A stretch of DNA of 64,000 nucleotides from Alphaproteobacteria bacterium (GTDB lineage Bacteria; Pseudomonadota; Alphaproteobacteria; Micavibrionales; Micavibrionaceae), in the NCBI GenBank assembly GCA_016125135.1, contig WGMJ01000011.1, positions 1-64,000 of the forward strand, written 5' to 3'. The notes below the pieces were generated by a model that was not told the origin of the DNA, did not search any database, and worked only from the letters and a program-made list of their open reading frames with translations. The position numbers and the translations under genes are program-made. Positions 35,956-47,209 of this stretch are shown here, piece by piece (position 1 is the first letter of the stretch; every line of letters starts with the position of its first letter).

Positions 35956-36324
35956 ATGAGTACAGTACTTCTCGTTATCCATCTTATTCTTGCACTGGCC
36001 ATTATCGGGCTTGTGCTGCTGCAACGTTCTGAAGGCGGTGGCCTTGGTATTGGCGGCGGCAACGGTGGGCTTGGCTCATTTGCATCCGTGCAATCAACAG
36101 CAGGCGCACTCACACGCATCACAGGTATTTGTGCCGCACTCTTTTTCTGCACAAGTTTGATACTTGGTATCATGGCCGGCAACACAGCAGGCAAAACAAC
36201 AAACGTTCTTGATCTGGTTGACCAACAACCTGCAGCAATTGAAAAAGCAGTTGATGCAAAACCGGCAGATGAAGCCACCAAACCCGAAACGCCTAAAGCA
36301 CCGCAGGTTCCAGTAGGGGATTAA
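35956..36324 (+). CDS. secG: Preprotein translocase subunit SecG
   Basis: This 122-residue membrane subunit of the SecYEG channel has two helices (about 4-20 and 55-75), separated by the characteristic [15 protein letters not shown] segment and the [16 protein letters not shown] block. The C-terminal tail is hydrophilic and Ala/Pro/Lys-rich (from about 90), as often found in this class. Its TAATG junction overlaps pyrG by one base. Confidence 0.95.
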   Translation: MSTVLLVIHLILALAIIGLVLLQRSEGGGLGIGGGNGGLGSFASVQSTAGALTRITGICAALFFCTSLILGIMAGNTAGKTTNVLDLVDQQPAAIEKAVDAKPADEATKPETPKAPQVPVGD

Positions 36325-37949
36325 TGTCACGATATATCTTTATTACGGGCGGCGTGGTTTCCTCACTTGGAAAGGGCCTCGCCTCCGCCGCGCTGGGCGC
36401 ATTATTGCAGGCGCGTGGTTATTCTGTCCGTCTTTGCAAGCTTGACCCGTATTTGAATGTAGACCCCGGCACCATGAGCCCGTTCCAGCATGGTGAAGTG
36501 TTCGTGACAGATGACGGCGCAGAGACTGACCTCGACCTTGGGCATTACGAGCGCTTCACAGGCCGCCCCGCCACCAAGACAGACAGCACAACGACGGGCC
36601 GCATTTATTTAAGTGTGCTGAATAAAGAACGAAAAGGGGATTACCTCGGCGCAACCATTCAGGTGATCCCGCATATCACTGACGAGATTAAAGACTTTTT
36701 GAAAGAAAAAGACGGTACGGCTGATTTTATCCTAGCCGAGATTGGCGGCACGATTGGTGATATTGAGGGGCTGCCATACTTGGAAGCTATTCGCCAGTTC
36801 GGGAATGATATTGGCCGCGGCAATGCGCTTTATATGCATGCAACCCTGCTACCATATATCGCAGCCGCAGGCGAGTTGAAAACCAAACCTACACAACACT
36901 CGGTGAAAGAGTTGATGAGTGCAGGTATCGCGCCCGATATTCTTCTTTGCCGTGCCGATAGGCCAATAGAAGAGGGGGACCGCAAGAAAATTGCCTTGTT
37001 CTGCAATATTCCGTACGAGCGCGTTATTCCGGCATTGGATGCCAACTCGATTTACGATGTACCATTGGCCTATAATAACGAAGGGCTCGATGCACAGGTG
37101 ATTAAATGCTTCGGCCTGCCTGATAAAGCGCCCGCGCTTTCAACATGGAAAACAATTTCCGAGCGTATCTGGCAGCCAGAACATACAATTAAAATTGCAA
37201 TTGTCGGTAAATACACAAACCTGACCGATAGTTACAAATCACTCAACGAAGCGCTTGTGCATGGCGGCATTGCCAATAAAACAAAAGTCGAGCTGAAATT
37301 TGTTGAAGCAGAAATTTTTGAAGATGAAAGCAAAATTTTTGAGCTGGAAGATGTAAACGGCATTCTTGTACCGGGCGGTTTCGGCTCACGGGGGACAGAA
37401 GGTAAAATTCGCGCGGCGCAATTTGCACGTGAGAAAAACGTTCCTTATTTCGGAATCTGTTTTGGTATGCAAATGGCCGTTATTGAAGCCGCGCGTAATC
37501 TGCTTGGCCTCAAAGGTGCAAGCTCTACTGAATTTGGCCCCTGTGATATTCCTATCGTTGGCCTGATGACAGAATGGGTAAAGGACAACGAAAAAGTTGC
37601 GCGCTCGAACAAAGATGATATGGGCGGCACAATGCGCCTTGGCGCTTTTCCCGCCATGTTAAAAGCAGGCTCTAAAGCCGCGCAAGCTTATAACGCAACA
37701 GAAATTTCTGAACGTCACCGCCACCGCTATGAAGTTGATATCAGCTATGCCAAGAAGCTGGAAGAGAAGGGGCTACTTTTCTCGGGCCTTTCACCCGATG
37801 GCAATCTGCCAGAAATTTGCGAATATAAAAACCACCCATGGTTTGTCGGCGTGCAGTTCCACCCCGAGTTAAAATCCAAACCGTTTGATCCGCACCCACT
37901 TTTTGTGGCATTTGTTAAGGCCGCGCTTGAACAGTCGAAGTTGGTATAA
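36324..37949 (+). CDS. pyrG: CTP synthase
   Basis: This 541-residue enzyme aminates UTP to CTP. The N-terminal synthase domain (about 1-265) begins [19 protein letters not shown] with the P-loop-like [10 protein letters not shown]. The C-terminal class I glutaminase domain has the nucleophile in [12 protein letters not shown] (Cys near 376) and the His-Glu pair in [14 protein letters not shown]. Length and motifs are normal. It overlaps both secG and the following hydrolase gene by one base. Confidence 0.98.
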   Translation: MSRYIFITGGVVSSLGKGLASAALGALLQARGYSVRLCKLDPYLNVDPGTMSPFQHGEVFVTDDGAETDLDLGHYERFTGRPATKTDSTTTGRIYLSVLNKERKGDYLGATIQVIPHITDEIKDFLKEKDGTADFILAEIGGTIGDIEGLPYLEAIRQFGNDIGRGNALYMHATLLPYIAAAGELKTKPTQHSVKELMSAGIAPDILLCRADRPIEEGDRKKIALFCNIPYERVIPALDANSIYDVPLAYNNEGLDAQVIKCFGLPDKAPALSTWKTISERIWQPEHTIKIAIVGKYTNLTDSYKSLNEALVHGGIANKTKVELKFVEAEIFEDESKIFELEDVNGILVPGGFGSRGTEGKIRAAQFAREKNVPYFGICFGMQMAVIEAARNLLGLKGASSTEFGPCDIPIVGLMTEWVKDNEKVARSNKDDMGGTMRLGAFPAMLKAGSKAAQAYNATEISERHRHRYEVDISYAKKLEEKGLLFSGLSPDGNLPEICEYKNHPWFVGVQFHPELKSKPFDPHPLFVAFVKAALEQSKLV

Positions 37950-38590
37950 TGAAGCCTGATTACAAAACCATATCTATACTTGGTGACTCTATAGCCAACG
38001 GCTACTTTGACCTAGGGACCAATGGCTGGGTTAATCGTCTCATTGCAAAACTACAAGCAAAAAAACCGTACGGATTTTACTGTCGCAATTTTGCCGTCAG
38101 TGGTGACCGCATACCCGAATGCCTGTCACGATTTCGTTCAGAGGTCGTCAGTAACCCAGGAGATCCGGGCGATCCCCTAATCATTGCTTGCGGTGTAAAT
38201 GATCTTTCTCGTTGGGGCACACGCGACAGTGAGCTCAGTATATCGCCACCTGTCCGGTTAAACTATTGGAATAAGCTTTTGAGCGATGCCAAGAAATTTT
38301 TTGATCGCATATACATTTGTGAAATTCTTCCCGTTGATGAAAGCCGTGTGCCGGCACGTGAAGACGATTATGGCCTGAAGCAATACTATAGAAATGACGA
38401 CATTGCGGCCTATAACACAGAGTTAGCAAAGCTCGCTAAGAAATATGGCGTAACCTATATTAGCTTCTCGCAAGAATTACAAAATATCGATTGGAACAAT
38501 CATCTGTTCGACGATGTGCATCCAAACGAAAAAGGGCACGCCTTCATTGCGGAACATATATATTCCGTTATTTCAAAAGATTTGCTTTAG
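37949..38590 (+). CDS. SGNH/GDSL-family hydrolase
   Basis: This 213-residue esterase-like protein has all family blocks: GDS at residues 12-14 (nucleophile Ser14), a block II Gly region (NFAVSGDRI), GVND at 82-85 (oxyanion Asn) and DDVHP with Asp189 and His191. There is no signal peptide, so it probably acts in the cytoplasm on an ester such as an acyl or acetyl group; the substrate is unknown. It overlaps the pyrG stop by one base and is followed 8 bases later by an acetyltransferase gene, perhaps as a pair. Confidence 0.88.
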   Translation: MKPDYKTISILGDSIANGYFDLGTNGWVNRLIAKLQAKKPYGFYCRNFAVSGDRIPECLSRFRSEVVSNPGDPGDPLIIACGVNDLSRWGTRDSELSISPPVRLNYWNKLLSDAKKFFDRIYICEILPVDESRVPAREDDYGLKQYYRNDDIAAYNTELAKLAKKYGVTYISFSQELQNIDWNNHLFDDVHPNEKGHAFIAEHIYSVISKDLL

Positions 38591-38598
38591 CTTTAGCC

Positions 38599-39219
38599 AT
38601 GGACATTACAATTAAGCCCGCACAAGAGCTATCTGAATATGAAGTACGTGGCATGGCTGGTGTAATGAACCAAAGCTATTATCTATCAAAAATGGCAACA
38701 AGCTTTCAGAACGGGTTAAGCATGAATATAAAACAGCTTTGTGCTTATGCTACCGCTGATAGCTCAATTATAGCCACCTGCGTAATTAAAGTTCACCAGA
38801 GTGATAATTATCATCCCATATCTGATGCCTATCCCTCTGTATATTTTAAACATATGGCCGTGATGCACGAGCATCAAAGTAAAGGCATAGGTACGGCTCT
38901 TGTTAGAAAGGCACTCCCCCAGGCTTTTAAGTATTTCGAAACTCCCATTATATGGAGCGAATCTGCTGAATTAGGCGCGTTAAAATTCTACAATCGCCTT
39001 GAAGCATGGTTTTCCATCTCTTCGATTGAAAAAGCAAACCCTAAAATTAGCCCTCAGGAAAATAAAACATGTTTAAAAGCTATGTTAGAACATTCTGGGA
39101 TTAATCAGTGGCGACTTCCCAATGATATTCTATTTGCATGGGTTGCAGATAATGCGCCGGCGCAAGCATACCTTACATCCCACGTTTTTCGAAAACAGGG
39201 AATCATCAACACGTACTAA
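38599..39219 (+). CDS. GNAT-family acetyltransferase (206 residues)
   Basis: The start at 38599 (MDITIKPAQELSEYEVRGM) is chosen because further upstream the frame only repeats pyrG-distal hydrolase DNA. The acetyl-CoA binding motif A is MAVMHEHQSKGIGTALVRKAL (His-Gln-x-x-Gly-Ile-Gly), followed by WSESAELGALKFYNRLEAW, the motif B region. The C-terminal 60 residues are not recognisable. The substrate is unknown. The junction of 8 bases with the GDSL hydrolase suggests co-transcription. Confidence 0.8.
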   Translation: MDITIKPAQELSEYEVRGMAGVMNQSYYLSKMATSFQNGLSMNIKQLCAYATADSSIIATCVIKVHQSDNYHPISDAYPSVYFKHMAVMHEHQSKGIGTALVRKALPQAFKYFETPIIWSESAELGALKFYNRLEAWFSISSIEKANPKISPQENKTCLKAMLEHSGINQWRLPNDILFAWVADNAPAQAYLTSHVFRKQGIINTY

Positions 39220-39223
39220 GTAT

Positions 39224-39529
39224 TTAATTGAATTTCCGAACAAAACATCCGGCATCAAGAAGAACTGCTTCGCCAGAAACTTTTTGACCGGCCTTTAACT
39301 TTAAATTTTTTGCATCAGAACGGTTAATAAATGCGCCGACTTCTGTTCGCATGCCGAAGCCAACTGCTGATTCAAATTTAACAGCTAAGCGTGAGAGGTT
39401 TTGATCTGCCATAAACTCACGGACATTGCCTGTGAAGCCATTTTGGCGGGCAGCGTTGTAAAGTGTTCGAACATGGCTTGCAACATCTATAACTTCACCT
39501 GTGAAGGTTTTTAGGTTTGAATCTGACAT
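39224..39529 (-). CDS. Hypothetical protein (101 residues)
   Basis: I start at ATG 39529 because GGAGGG lies 8-13 bases upstream. A more upstream in-frame TTG would fall on that ribosome site. The product looks like a small soluble alpha+beta protein: helix VASHVRTLYNAARQNG, then VREFMADQNLSRLAVKFESAVGFGMRTEVGAF, then a beta segment (LKAGQKVSGEAVLLDAG). No family recognised. It converges on the GNAT gene with 4 bases between the stops and is divergent from kdsA. Confidence 0.7.
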   Translation of the reverse strand: MSDSNLKTFTGEVIDVASHVRTLYNAARQNGFTGNVREFMADQNLSRLAVKFESAVGFGMRTEVGAFINRSDAKNLKLKAGQKVSGEAVLLDAGCFVRKFN

Positions 39530-39625
39530 GGTTATCCGCCCTCCCAATATATTATGGCAAATATAACTTTGTTTTTCACGTAAAGTGTTCTATAGCATTG
39601 GTAGCAAATTTTTTGAGAGAAAAAA

Positions 39626-40450
39626 ATGAAAACTGTAAAAGTTAATGACAAAGTTTCCTTTAAAAACGACCAGCCTTTTGTATTGATTGCAGGCCCGTGT
39701 CAGTTAGAAACAGAACAGCATGCCTTTGATATTGCAGGCACTTTAAAAGAGTTAACAACCAAGCTTGAAATTCCTTTCATCTATAAAACATCCTACGACA
39801 AGGCAAACCGTACTTCAGTAAGTGGCAAGCGCGGGGCAGGAATCGAGAAGGGTTTGGAGGTTTTTGCAAAGCTGAAAAAAGAACTCTATGTGCCGGTAAT
39901 CACTGATGTTCACACAGAAGAACAATGCAGTATCGTTGGTAAAGTCGTTGATATTTTGCAAATCCCTGCATTCCTCTGCCGTCAAACCGATATGTTGCTC
40001 GCAGCAGGTAACACGGGCCGCGTAATTAATGTGAAAAAAGGCCAGTTCCTTGCACCTTGGGATATGAAGAATGTTGCTGCAAAAATTGCAAGCACAGGGA
40101 ATGACAATATTCTGCTTTGCGAACGCGGCGCGAGCTTTGGTTACAACACTTTAGTTTCCGATATGCGTTCGCTCCCTATTATGGCGGAAACAGGCTACCC
40201 CGTTATTTATGATGCGACCCACTCGGTGCAGGAACCAGGCGGCAAAGGGACATCATCAGGCGGTAACCGCGATATGGTGCCGTATCTAGCAAAAGCGGCA
40301 ATTGCCGTTGGTGTTGCAGGCGTGTTCATGGAAACACACCAAGACCCTGACAACGCCCCCTCTGACGGGCCCAATATGGTGAAGCTGCAGGATATGGAGC
40401 GCGTCCTGAGCACGATGAAAGAAATCGATCTAATTACAAAAAGGAAGTAG
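39626..40450 (+). CDS. kdsA: 3-deoxy-8-phosphooctulonate synthase
   Basis: This 274-residue TIM-barrel aldolase condenses arabinose 5-phosphate with PEP to form Kdo-8-phosphate for the lipopolysaccharide core. Conserved blocks are [66 protein letters not shown] and [17 protein letters not shown]. The KANR segment and lack of a Cys in the first block should allow a metal-independent classification to be tested. GTG of the next gene follows 1 base after the stop. Confidence 0.97.
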   Translation: MKTVKVNDKVSFKNDQPFVLIAGPCQLETEQHAFDIAGTLKELTTKLEIPFIYKTSYDKANRTSVSGKRGAGIEKGLEVFAKLKKELYVPVITDVHTEEQCSIVGKVVDILQIPAFLCRQTDMLLAAGNTGRVINVKKGQFLAPWDMKNVAAKIASTGNDNILLCERGASFGYNTLVSDMRSLPIMAETGYPVIYDATHSVQEPGGKGTSSGGNRDMVPYLAKAAIAVGVAGVFMETHQDPDNAPSDGPNMVKLQDMERVLSTMKEIDLITKRK

Positions 40451-40451
40451 C

Positions 40452-40865
40452 GTGCAAGTTCGTTACGGCCAAAGCGGCGATCTGGACTGGCTTTGCGAAA
40501 ACGATATTCATGTTGGCAAAGATTGGATTAAGCGCTGCTTGGGCAATCAAGAATATGTCGTTGCCTTGCAGGATAATAAAATTATTGGCTTTTTACGCTT
40601 TAGCTTTTTCTGGGGCAAAATTCCCTATATGGATATGGTATGGGTTCCTGAAGCTGGTAGAAAGCAGGGAACAGGCACAGCGCTCTTCAATTTCTGGGAA
40701 GCAGAAATGAAAAAAGTAGGCGCCAAGGTGCTTATGACTTCATCTGTTATACATGAACTTGAGCCACAAACATGGCATAAGAAAAACGGGTTTCAGGAAT
40801 CTGGCCAGCTACACTTTGGTAACTTTGACCCTACAAAAGAGGTCTTTTTTATCAAAAACTTATAA
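40452..40865 (+). CDS. GNAT-family acetyltransferase (137 residues)
   Basis: It starts with GTG 40452 one base after kdsA, so it is probably translated together with it. The motif A region is YMDMVWVPEAGRKQGTGTALFNFWEAEM (Arg-Lys-x-x-Gly-Thr-Gly) preceded by strand NKIIGFLRFSFFW. The C-terminal part (VIHELEPQTWHKKNGFQESG) carries the typical motif B ending. It is the second of three different GNAT genes between 38.6 and 43 kb. The substrate is unknown. Confidence 0.8.
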   Translation: MQVRYGQSGDLDWLCENDIHVGKDWIKRCLGNQEYVVALQDNKIIGFLRFSFFWGKIPYMDMVWVPEAGRKQGTGTALFNFWEAEMKKVGAKVLMTSSVIHELEPQTWHKKNGFQESGQLHFGNFDPTKEVFFIKNL

Positions 40866-42515
<1,650 letters not shown>

Positions 42516-42516
<1 letters not shown>

Positions 42517-42992
42517 TGGCACAATGGATGCCAATGCTGAAAAACCATATTAATGAAGTTGCCGCGCTGGGCGACCGCATTCATACAAATTACCCAGAAA
42601 GCCTTGAATCATTCCGCTCAAAATTCACAGCATCTCCTGAAACATGCTTTGTGCTTCTGGATGAAGGCATTTGCGCAGGTTATGCACTTGCCCATCCTGC
42701 GGAATATCTAAACCCGCCAGCACTCAATACAATTCTTGGCCAGCCTTCTACAAATCATGATTGTCTGCATATACATGACATTGTAATAGACACGCCTTAT
42801 CGTGGCGCGGGGCTTTTAAACGTTCTCATGAGCAAATTGTCAGCATTTAAAATCCATCCGAAACAAACCCTGATCGCCGTTGGCGGCACAGCGCCTGTTT
42901 GGACGCGCTACGGGTTTCAGGAAATCAAAAACCCGCAATCAGACGCTATTTGCCGCACCTATAGCACCAGCGCCCTTTATATGTGCAGATAG
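42516..42992 (+). CDS. GNAT-family acetyltransferase (158 residues)
   Basis: The 158-residue product shows a GNAT core: CFVLLDEGICAGYALAHPAEY, HIHDIVIDTPYRGAGLLNVLMSKL (motif A, Arg-Gly-Ala-Gly) and TAPVWTRYGFQEIKN (motif B). The substrate is unknown. It overlaps DUF1491 by one base. It is the third GNAT gene in this neighbourhood and is not obviously related to the other two beyond the fold. Confidence 0.8.
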
Positions 42993-43057
42993 GCGCTCTT
43001 TTGTTTGACAAAAAACGTCAATCTGGTGTACTTCCTGCTGCATAAATAAGTAAAAAA

Positions 43058-44629
43058 ATGAACGAACAACAAATCCATAAACGCCGCACATTTGCGATTA
43101 TCGCGCACCCTGACGCGGGTAAAACAACGCTCACCGAAAAGCTGCTGCTTTACGGGGGTGCGATCGAGCTTGCAGGCGCTGTGAAAGCCAAGGGCGACCG
43201 CCGCCGTGCGCGGTCCGACTGGATGAAGGTTGAGCAAGAGCGCGGAATTTCGGTGACCGCTTCGGTCATGACGTTTAATTATTCTGGCCTCACCTATAAC
43301 CTGCTTGATACACCGGGCCACGAAGATTTTTCGGAAGATACATACCGCACACTCACGGCTGTTGATAGTGCTGTTATGGTGCTTGATGCTGCAAAAGGTA
43401 TCGAGGCGCAAACGCTGAAACTTTTCGAAGTCTGTCGTATGCGTGATATCCCTATTATTACCCTCATCAATAAAATGGATAGAGACGGGCAAGATCCGTT
43501 CGCGCTGATGGATGAAATCGCCGAGCGGTTGCAGCTAGAAGTAACACCGCTTACATGGCCTATAGGTATGGGGCGCGACTTCAAAGGCTGTTACGACCTT
43601 GTGAACAAGCAGTTGATCCTCTTTAACCGTGGCGATAAAGAATCCCGCGCTGCTGGTCTTAAATTTACCGATTTGTCTGACCCGAAGCTCGTTGAAATTA
43701 TCGGGCAGGAATTTACTGACAAGCTCCGCGAAGATGTGGAAATGATTACAGCGCTCTGCAAGCCGTTCGATAAACAGGCGTATTTGGAAGGCCACATGAC
43801 ACCCGTATTCTTCGGTAGCGCTATTTATAACTTTGGTATCCCAGAGCTTTTAAATGGCATTGGGCAATTCGCCCCGTCACCGCGTGTGCAAAAAGCCGTC
43901 GAGCGTGAGATTCAACCTGAAGAACAAAAAGTTACGGGCTTCGTGTTTAAAATTCAGGCGAATATGGACCCCAAACACCGTGACCGCATTGCGTTCTTCC
44001 GTTTATGTTCTGGCAAGTTTAACCGCGGCATGAAGCTGTTTCATTCACGCTCTGATAAAAATCTAATTATCCACTCACCGCTTATGTTCATGGCGTCTGA
44101 TCGCGAGATGGTTGATGAAGCTTTCGCGGGTGATGTTATCGGCCTGCCGAACCACGGTAATTTACGCATCGGTGATGTTTTAACCGAGGGCGAGAAATTG
44201 ACCTTCCCCGGTATTCCATCCTTCGCGCCTGAATATATGCGCCGCGTGCTCGCTGACGACCCGATGAAAGCAAAGCATCTTTCAAACGCACTCGAGCAGT
44301 TGGCAGAAGAGGGCGTTGCCCGCGTGTTCAAGCCGCTTGTTGATTCAACCTACATTGTCGGCGTTGTCGGGCCTTTGCAGTTCGATATTCTCGCTGACCG
44401 CATCCGCACCGAATACAACATCCCCATCCATTTCGAGGATACAGCTCTTTACGCTGCCCGCTGGGTCAAGGCCGAGGATAGCGCCAAACTTAAAAACTTC
44501 ATTGATTCCAACCGTATGGCCGTGGCCAACGACCATGACGGCGACCCTGTCTTTCTGGCACGGAATGCCTGGCATTTGGGTGACGCGCAGGAGAAAAACA
44601 GCGAAATCCGCTTCGTTGCCAATAAATAA
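43058..44629 (+). CDS. prfC: Peptide chain release factor 3
   Basis: This 523-residue translational GTPase removes RF1/RF2 from the ribosome after termination. G1 is AHPDAGKTTLTEKLL, the RF3-specific GDRRRARSDWMKVEQERGISV block covers switch I, G3 is DTPGHEDFSEDTYR, and G4 is NKMDRDG. Domain II and the RF3 C-terminal domain (FRLCSGKFNRGMK, VGPLQFDILADR) follow. Length is normal. It has 65 bases upstream without visible promoter elements of quality. Confidence 0.97.
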   Translation: MNEQQIHKRRTFAIIAHPDAGKTTLTEKLLLYGGAIELAGAVKAKGDRRRARSDWMKVEQERGISVTASVMTFNYSGLTYNLLDTPGHEDFSEDTYRTLTAVDSAVMVLDAAKGIEAQTLKLFEVCRMRDIPIITLINKMDRDGQDPFALMDEIAERLQLEVTPLTWPIGMGRDFKGCYDLVNKQLILFNRGDKESRAAGLKFTDLSDPKLVEIIGQEFTDKLREDVEMITALCKPFDKQAYLEGHMTPVFFGSAIYNFGIPELLNGIGQFAPSPRVQKAVEREIQPEEQKVTGFVFKIQANMDPKHRDRIAFFRLCSGKFNRGMKLFHSRSDKNLIIHSPLMFMASDREMVDEAFAGDVIGLPNHGNLRIGDVLTEGEKLTFPGIPSFAPEYMRRVLADDPMKAKHLSNALEQLAEEGVARVFKPLVDSTYIVGVVGPLQFDILADRIRTEYNIPIHFEDTALYAARWVKAEDSAKLKNFIDSNRMAVANDHDGDPVFLARNAWHLGDAQEKNSEIRFVANK

Positions 44630-44658
44630 TTGACATAGCATATCAAAGTATCTAATTT
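44630..44658 (+). promoter_or_regulatory. Promoter of the small lipoprotein gene
   Basis: TTGACA (44630-44635) begins directly after the prfC stop, with an exact 17-base spacer to TAATTT (44653-44658). The gene's GTG is at 44681, after an AGAGGAGAG ribosome site (44668-44675). Confidence 0.65.
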
Positions 44659-44680
44659 CCTCTCAATAGAGGAGAGTCAG

Positions 44681-45019
44681 GTGTTAAAATTATCACATGC
44701 TGCAATAGGTTTTGCTTTGGCTGTTAGCGCTTGCGCACCGGCGAGCGATAATAATATTGCCGAAACTGTACCTCAGGCATCTTCTTCACCAACTGAAGAT
44801 CAACCACTTCTAAGCGAAACTTACCCGCCAGCCTCAAGAGCTGAAGCCCGCGAGCAATATATCCGTGAACTGTGCGATGCCGCGGGCGGCGGCGTTATGC
44901 TGGCTGTTCCTGTAAATGGCGGTGAAGAAGCGCGTGTTGTGGCATTCTCGTACCAATGGGACGAAGAAGACCGCGCATGTCGTGTTATAACACGTGATGT
45001 CACTGACCTAAGGCCATAA
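44681..45019 (+). CDS. Small lipoprotein of unknown function
   Basis: This 112-residue protein begins with a lipoprotein signal peptide, with hydrophobic AAIGFALAVSAC and lipobox LAVSAC giving an acylated Cys near residue 18. The mature part is first disordered and acidic (to about 65), then a compact domain with two Cys residues (ELCDAAGGG and EDRACRVIT) that may form a disulfide. GTG start with AGAGGAGAG. I recognise no family. It has its own promoter and lies between prfC and the SUF operon. Confidence 0.75.
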   Translation: MLKLSHAAIGFALAVSACAPASDNNIAETVPQASSSPTEDQPLLSETYPPASRAEAREQYIRELCDAAGGGVMLAVPVNGGEEARVVAFSYQWDEEDRACRVITRDVTDLRP

Positions 45020-45033
45020 TTTCGCGTTTTTCC

Positions 45034-45082
45034 TTGCTTTTCTGACCATGAATCGCCATATATATCGTACAAATTTAGTACG
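45034..45082 (+). promoter_or_regulatory. SUF operon promoter with palindromic operator
   Basis: TTGCTT (45034-45039) precedes an AT-rich TATATAT at about 45059-45065. Immediately downstream lies the palindrome CGTAC-AAATTTA-GTACG (45066-45082), 10 bases before the regulator's ATG at 45092. Its position over the transcription start suggests autoregulation by the Rrf2-type protein encoded next. The promoter spacing is loose (19 bases), so the operator is the firmer part. Confidence 0.5.
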
Positions 45083-45091
45083 GTATTAAGA

Positions 45092-45511
45092 ATGCTTCGC
45101 ATCTCGAAACTAACGGATTACGCCATTGTGGTTCTGGCCAGCCTTGCCAGCAGCCCGAAAGGCCGCATGGCCGCAGGGGAACTAGCAGAATTAACAGGCC
45201 TGCCTGAGCCAACAGTCTCGAAAGTATTGAAGCTGGTCTCCAAACAAAGCTGGATGGAATCAACCCGCGGCGTAAATGGCGGTTACCGGCTTGCAAGTAC
45301 ACCCGATGCAATCAATGTAAAAAACATCATTGCCGCAATTGAAGGCCCTGTGAGCCTGACATCATGCACCGATGAAAATGGCAAAGCGTGTGATTATCAC
45401 AGCAAATGCTCGATGAATGGTTGCTGGGACCCGATCAACAAAGCGATCAATGACAGCCTTGAAAATGTAACGCTGGCTGATTTGATGAAGCAGAAGAGGG
45501 CCGCATCATGA
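45092..45511 (+). CDS. Rrf2-family SUF system regulator
   Basis: This 139-residue transcription factor has an N-terminal winged helix ([19 protein letters not shown] recognition region, then [10 protein letters not shown] wing). Cys92, Cys100, Cys106 and Cys111 lie in the C-terminal half, where IscR-like proteins bind an Fe-S cluster; the last three are spaced C-x5-C-x4-C. It corresponds to the Fe-S assembly SUF regulator subgroup of Rrf2 proteins found ahead of suf operons in proteobacteria. It probably senses cluster status and represses the operon. It overlaps sufB by 4 bases. Confidence 0.92.
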   Translation: MLRISKLTDYAIVVLASLASSPKGRMAAGELAELTGLPEPTVSKVLKLVSKQSWMESTRGVNGGYRLASTPDAINVKNIIAAIEGPVSLTSCTDENGKACDYHSKCSMNGCWDPINKAINDSLENVTLADLMKQKRAAS

Positions 45512-46962
45512 GTTCAATGACAGCCGAAACAGTTGCAACCGTTGAAAGCCTCAAGAAGTACGATGCAGGCTTCGTTACTGATATTGAAACAGATAAAGCG
45601 CCCAAAGGTTTAAGCGAAGATATTATCCGCTTTATTTCGGAGAAGAAAAAAGAACCGAAATGGATGCTCGACTGGCGCTTGAAAGCCTATAATCACTGGC
45701 AGAAAATGCCCGAGCCAACATGGGCCAAACTTACACATAAGCCACTTGATTATCAGGACGCCTATTACTATTCTGCGCCGAAAAGTGCTGCAAATGCACC
45801 TAAGTCATTGGATGAAGTTGACCCCAAACTCCTTGAAACTTACGAGAAACTTGGCGTTCCACTGAAAGAGCGCGCCATATTGGCAGGCGTTGCGGTGGAT
45901 GTGGTCTTTGATAGCGTTTCCGTTGCGACTACCTTCAAAGAAACACTCAAAGAAGCCGGCGTTATATTCTGCTCGATCTCCGAAGCCGTGCGTGAACACC
46001 CCGAGCTGGTTAAAAAATATCTCGGGTCGGTTGTGCCATATGCTGATAACAAACATGCCTGTTTAAACTCCGCCGTGTTTACCGATGGTTCTTTTGTTTA
46101 CGTGCCGCCAAATGTGCGCTGCCCGATGGAGCTTTCAACCTATTTCCGCATTAACGAGCGCAATACAGGCCAGTTCGAGCGCACGCTCATCATTGCCGAT
46201 AAAGGTTCCTACGTTTCATATCTTGAAGGGTGCACGGCGCCAATGCGTGATGAGCACCAGCTTCACGCCGCTGTGGTTGAGCTCATCGCGCTTGACGATG
46301 CTGAGATTAAATACTCGACTGTTCAAAACTGGTACCCCGGTGACGAGCAGGGCAAAGGCGGGATTTATAACTTCGTAACCAAGCGCGGGATTTGCGAAGG
46401 TAAAAACTCGAAAATTTCATGGACGCAAGTTGAAACCGGCTCGGCCATTACATGGAAATACCCAAGCTGCATTTTAAAAGGTGAAAATTCGGTTGGTGAA
46501 TTTTATTCGGTTGCCATTACCAATAACTACCAACAGGCCGACACTGGCACAAAAATGATCCATATCGGCAAGAACACGAAAAGCCGTATTATCTCCAAAG
46601 GTATATCAGCGGGCCATTCGAACAACACCTACCGCGGTCTTGTTAAAATTCTGGGCGGTGCTGATGGTGCACGTAATTTCACACAGTGTGACTCGCTTCT
46701 GGTTGGTAACAACTGCGGCGCGCACACCGTGCCTTATATCGAAACAAAGAATAGCTCGGCCAAGCTCGAGCATGAGGCCACAACCAGCAAAATTTCAGAA
46801 GACCAGCTTTTCTATTGCCAGCAGCGCGGCATTGATGAAGAAGCTGCCGTCGGGCTTATCGTGAATGGTTTCTGCCGCGAGGTCATGCAGAACCTGCCCA
46901 TGGAATTCGCTGTCGAGGCACAAAAGCTTATCGCTATCAGCCTTGAAGGGAGCGTAGGTTAA
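45508..46962 (+). CDS. sufB: Fe-S cluster assembly scaffold SufB
   Basis: This 484-residue core component of the SufBC2D scaffold, on which Fe-S clusters are built, has family blocks [61 protein letters not shown] and [11 protein letters not shown], followed by the beta-helix core ([39 protein letters not shown]). Length is normal. It is followed after only 2 bases by a small membrane protein gene instead of sufC. Confidence 0.97.
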   Translation: MSSMTAETVATVESLKKYDAGFVTDIETDKAPKGLSEDIIRFISEKKKEPKWMLDWRLKAYNHWQKMPEPTWAKLTHKPLDYQDAYYYSAPKSAANAPKSLDEVDPKLLETYEKLGVPLKERAILAGVAVDVVFDSVSVATTFKETLKEAGVIFCSISEAVREHPELVKKYLGSVVPYADNKHACLNSAVFTDGSFVYVPPNVRCPMELSTYFRINERNTGQFERTLIIADKGSYVSYLEGCTAPMRDEHQLHAAVVELIALDDAEIKYSTVQNWYPGDEQGKGGIYNFVTKRGICEGKNSKISWTQVETGSAITWKYPSCILKGENSVGEFYSVAITNNYQQADTGTKMIHIGKNTKSRIISKGISAGHSNNTYRGLVKILGGADGARNFTQCDSLLVGNNCGAHTVPYIETKNSSAKLEHEATTSKISEDQLFYCQQRGIDEEAAVGLIVNGFCREVMQNLPMEFAVEAQKLIAISLEGSVG

Positions 46963-46964
46963 TT

Positions 46965-47198
46965 ATGAAGAATATGCGGTATTACTTTTTATTCGCGTTC
47001 GCAGGCTTAATAGCGGCAACTGTACATGCGCCTGCAACATTTGCGGCTACGACATATTCGTTTTTCGTCGGGGCGATAACTTCTTTTTTCATCGTATGCT
47101 TCCTGTCTTGTATCTATCCAGAATACTACAGGGGCCATATGGCTCGTGAGAAAATCAAACATTGCACCGCACACGGTTTTTACCGCGGCGCGGCATAA
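46965..47198 (+). CDS. Small membrane protein inside the SUF operon
   Basis: This 77-residue protein sits between sufB and sufC. It has two hydrophobic segments (about residues 6-27, FLFAFAGLIAATVHAP, and 32-50, FFVGAITSFFIVCFLSC) and a short basic tail (HMAREKIKHCTAHGFYRG). The first may be a signal peptide ending AxA (TFA). Cys45, Cys49 and Cys67 are present. GAAGGGAG lies 12 bases before ATG 46965; ATG 46974 is an alternative. The family is not recognised. Its location suggests a link with Fe-S assembly, but that is inference. Confidence 0.65.
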   Translation: MKNMRYYFLFAFAGLIAATVHAPATFAATTYSFFVGAITSFFIVCFLSCIYPEYYRGHMAREKIKHCTAHGFYRGAA

Positions 47199-47209
47199 GG
47201 AGAAATAAC

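Noticed and set aside
31836-39564. 13-base match TTATGGCAAATAT at 31836-31848 and 39552-39564
   Set aside because: Both are near unknown genes, but about thirty chance 13-mer pairs are expected in 64 kb by simple calculation, so it carries no weight.
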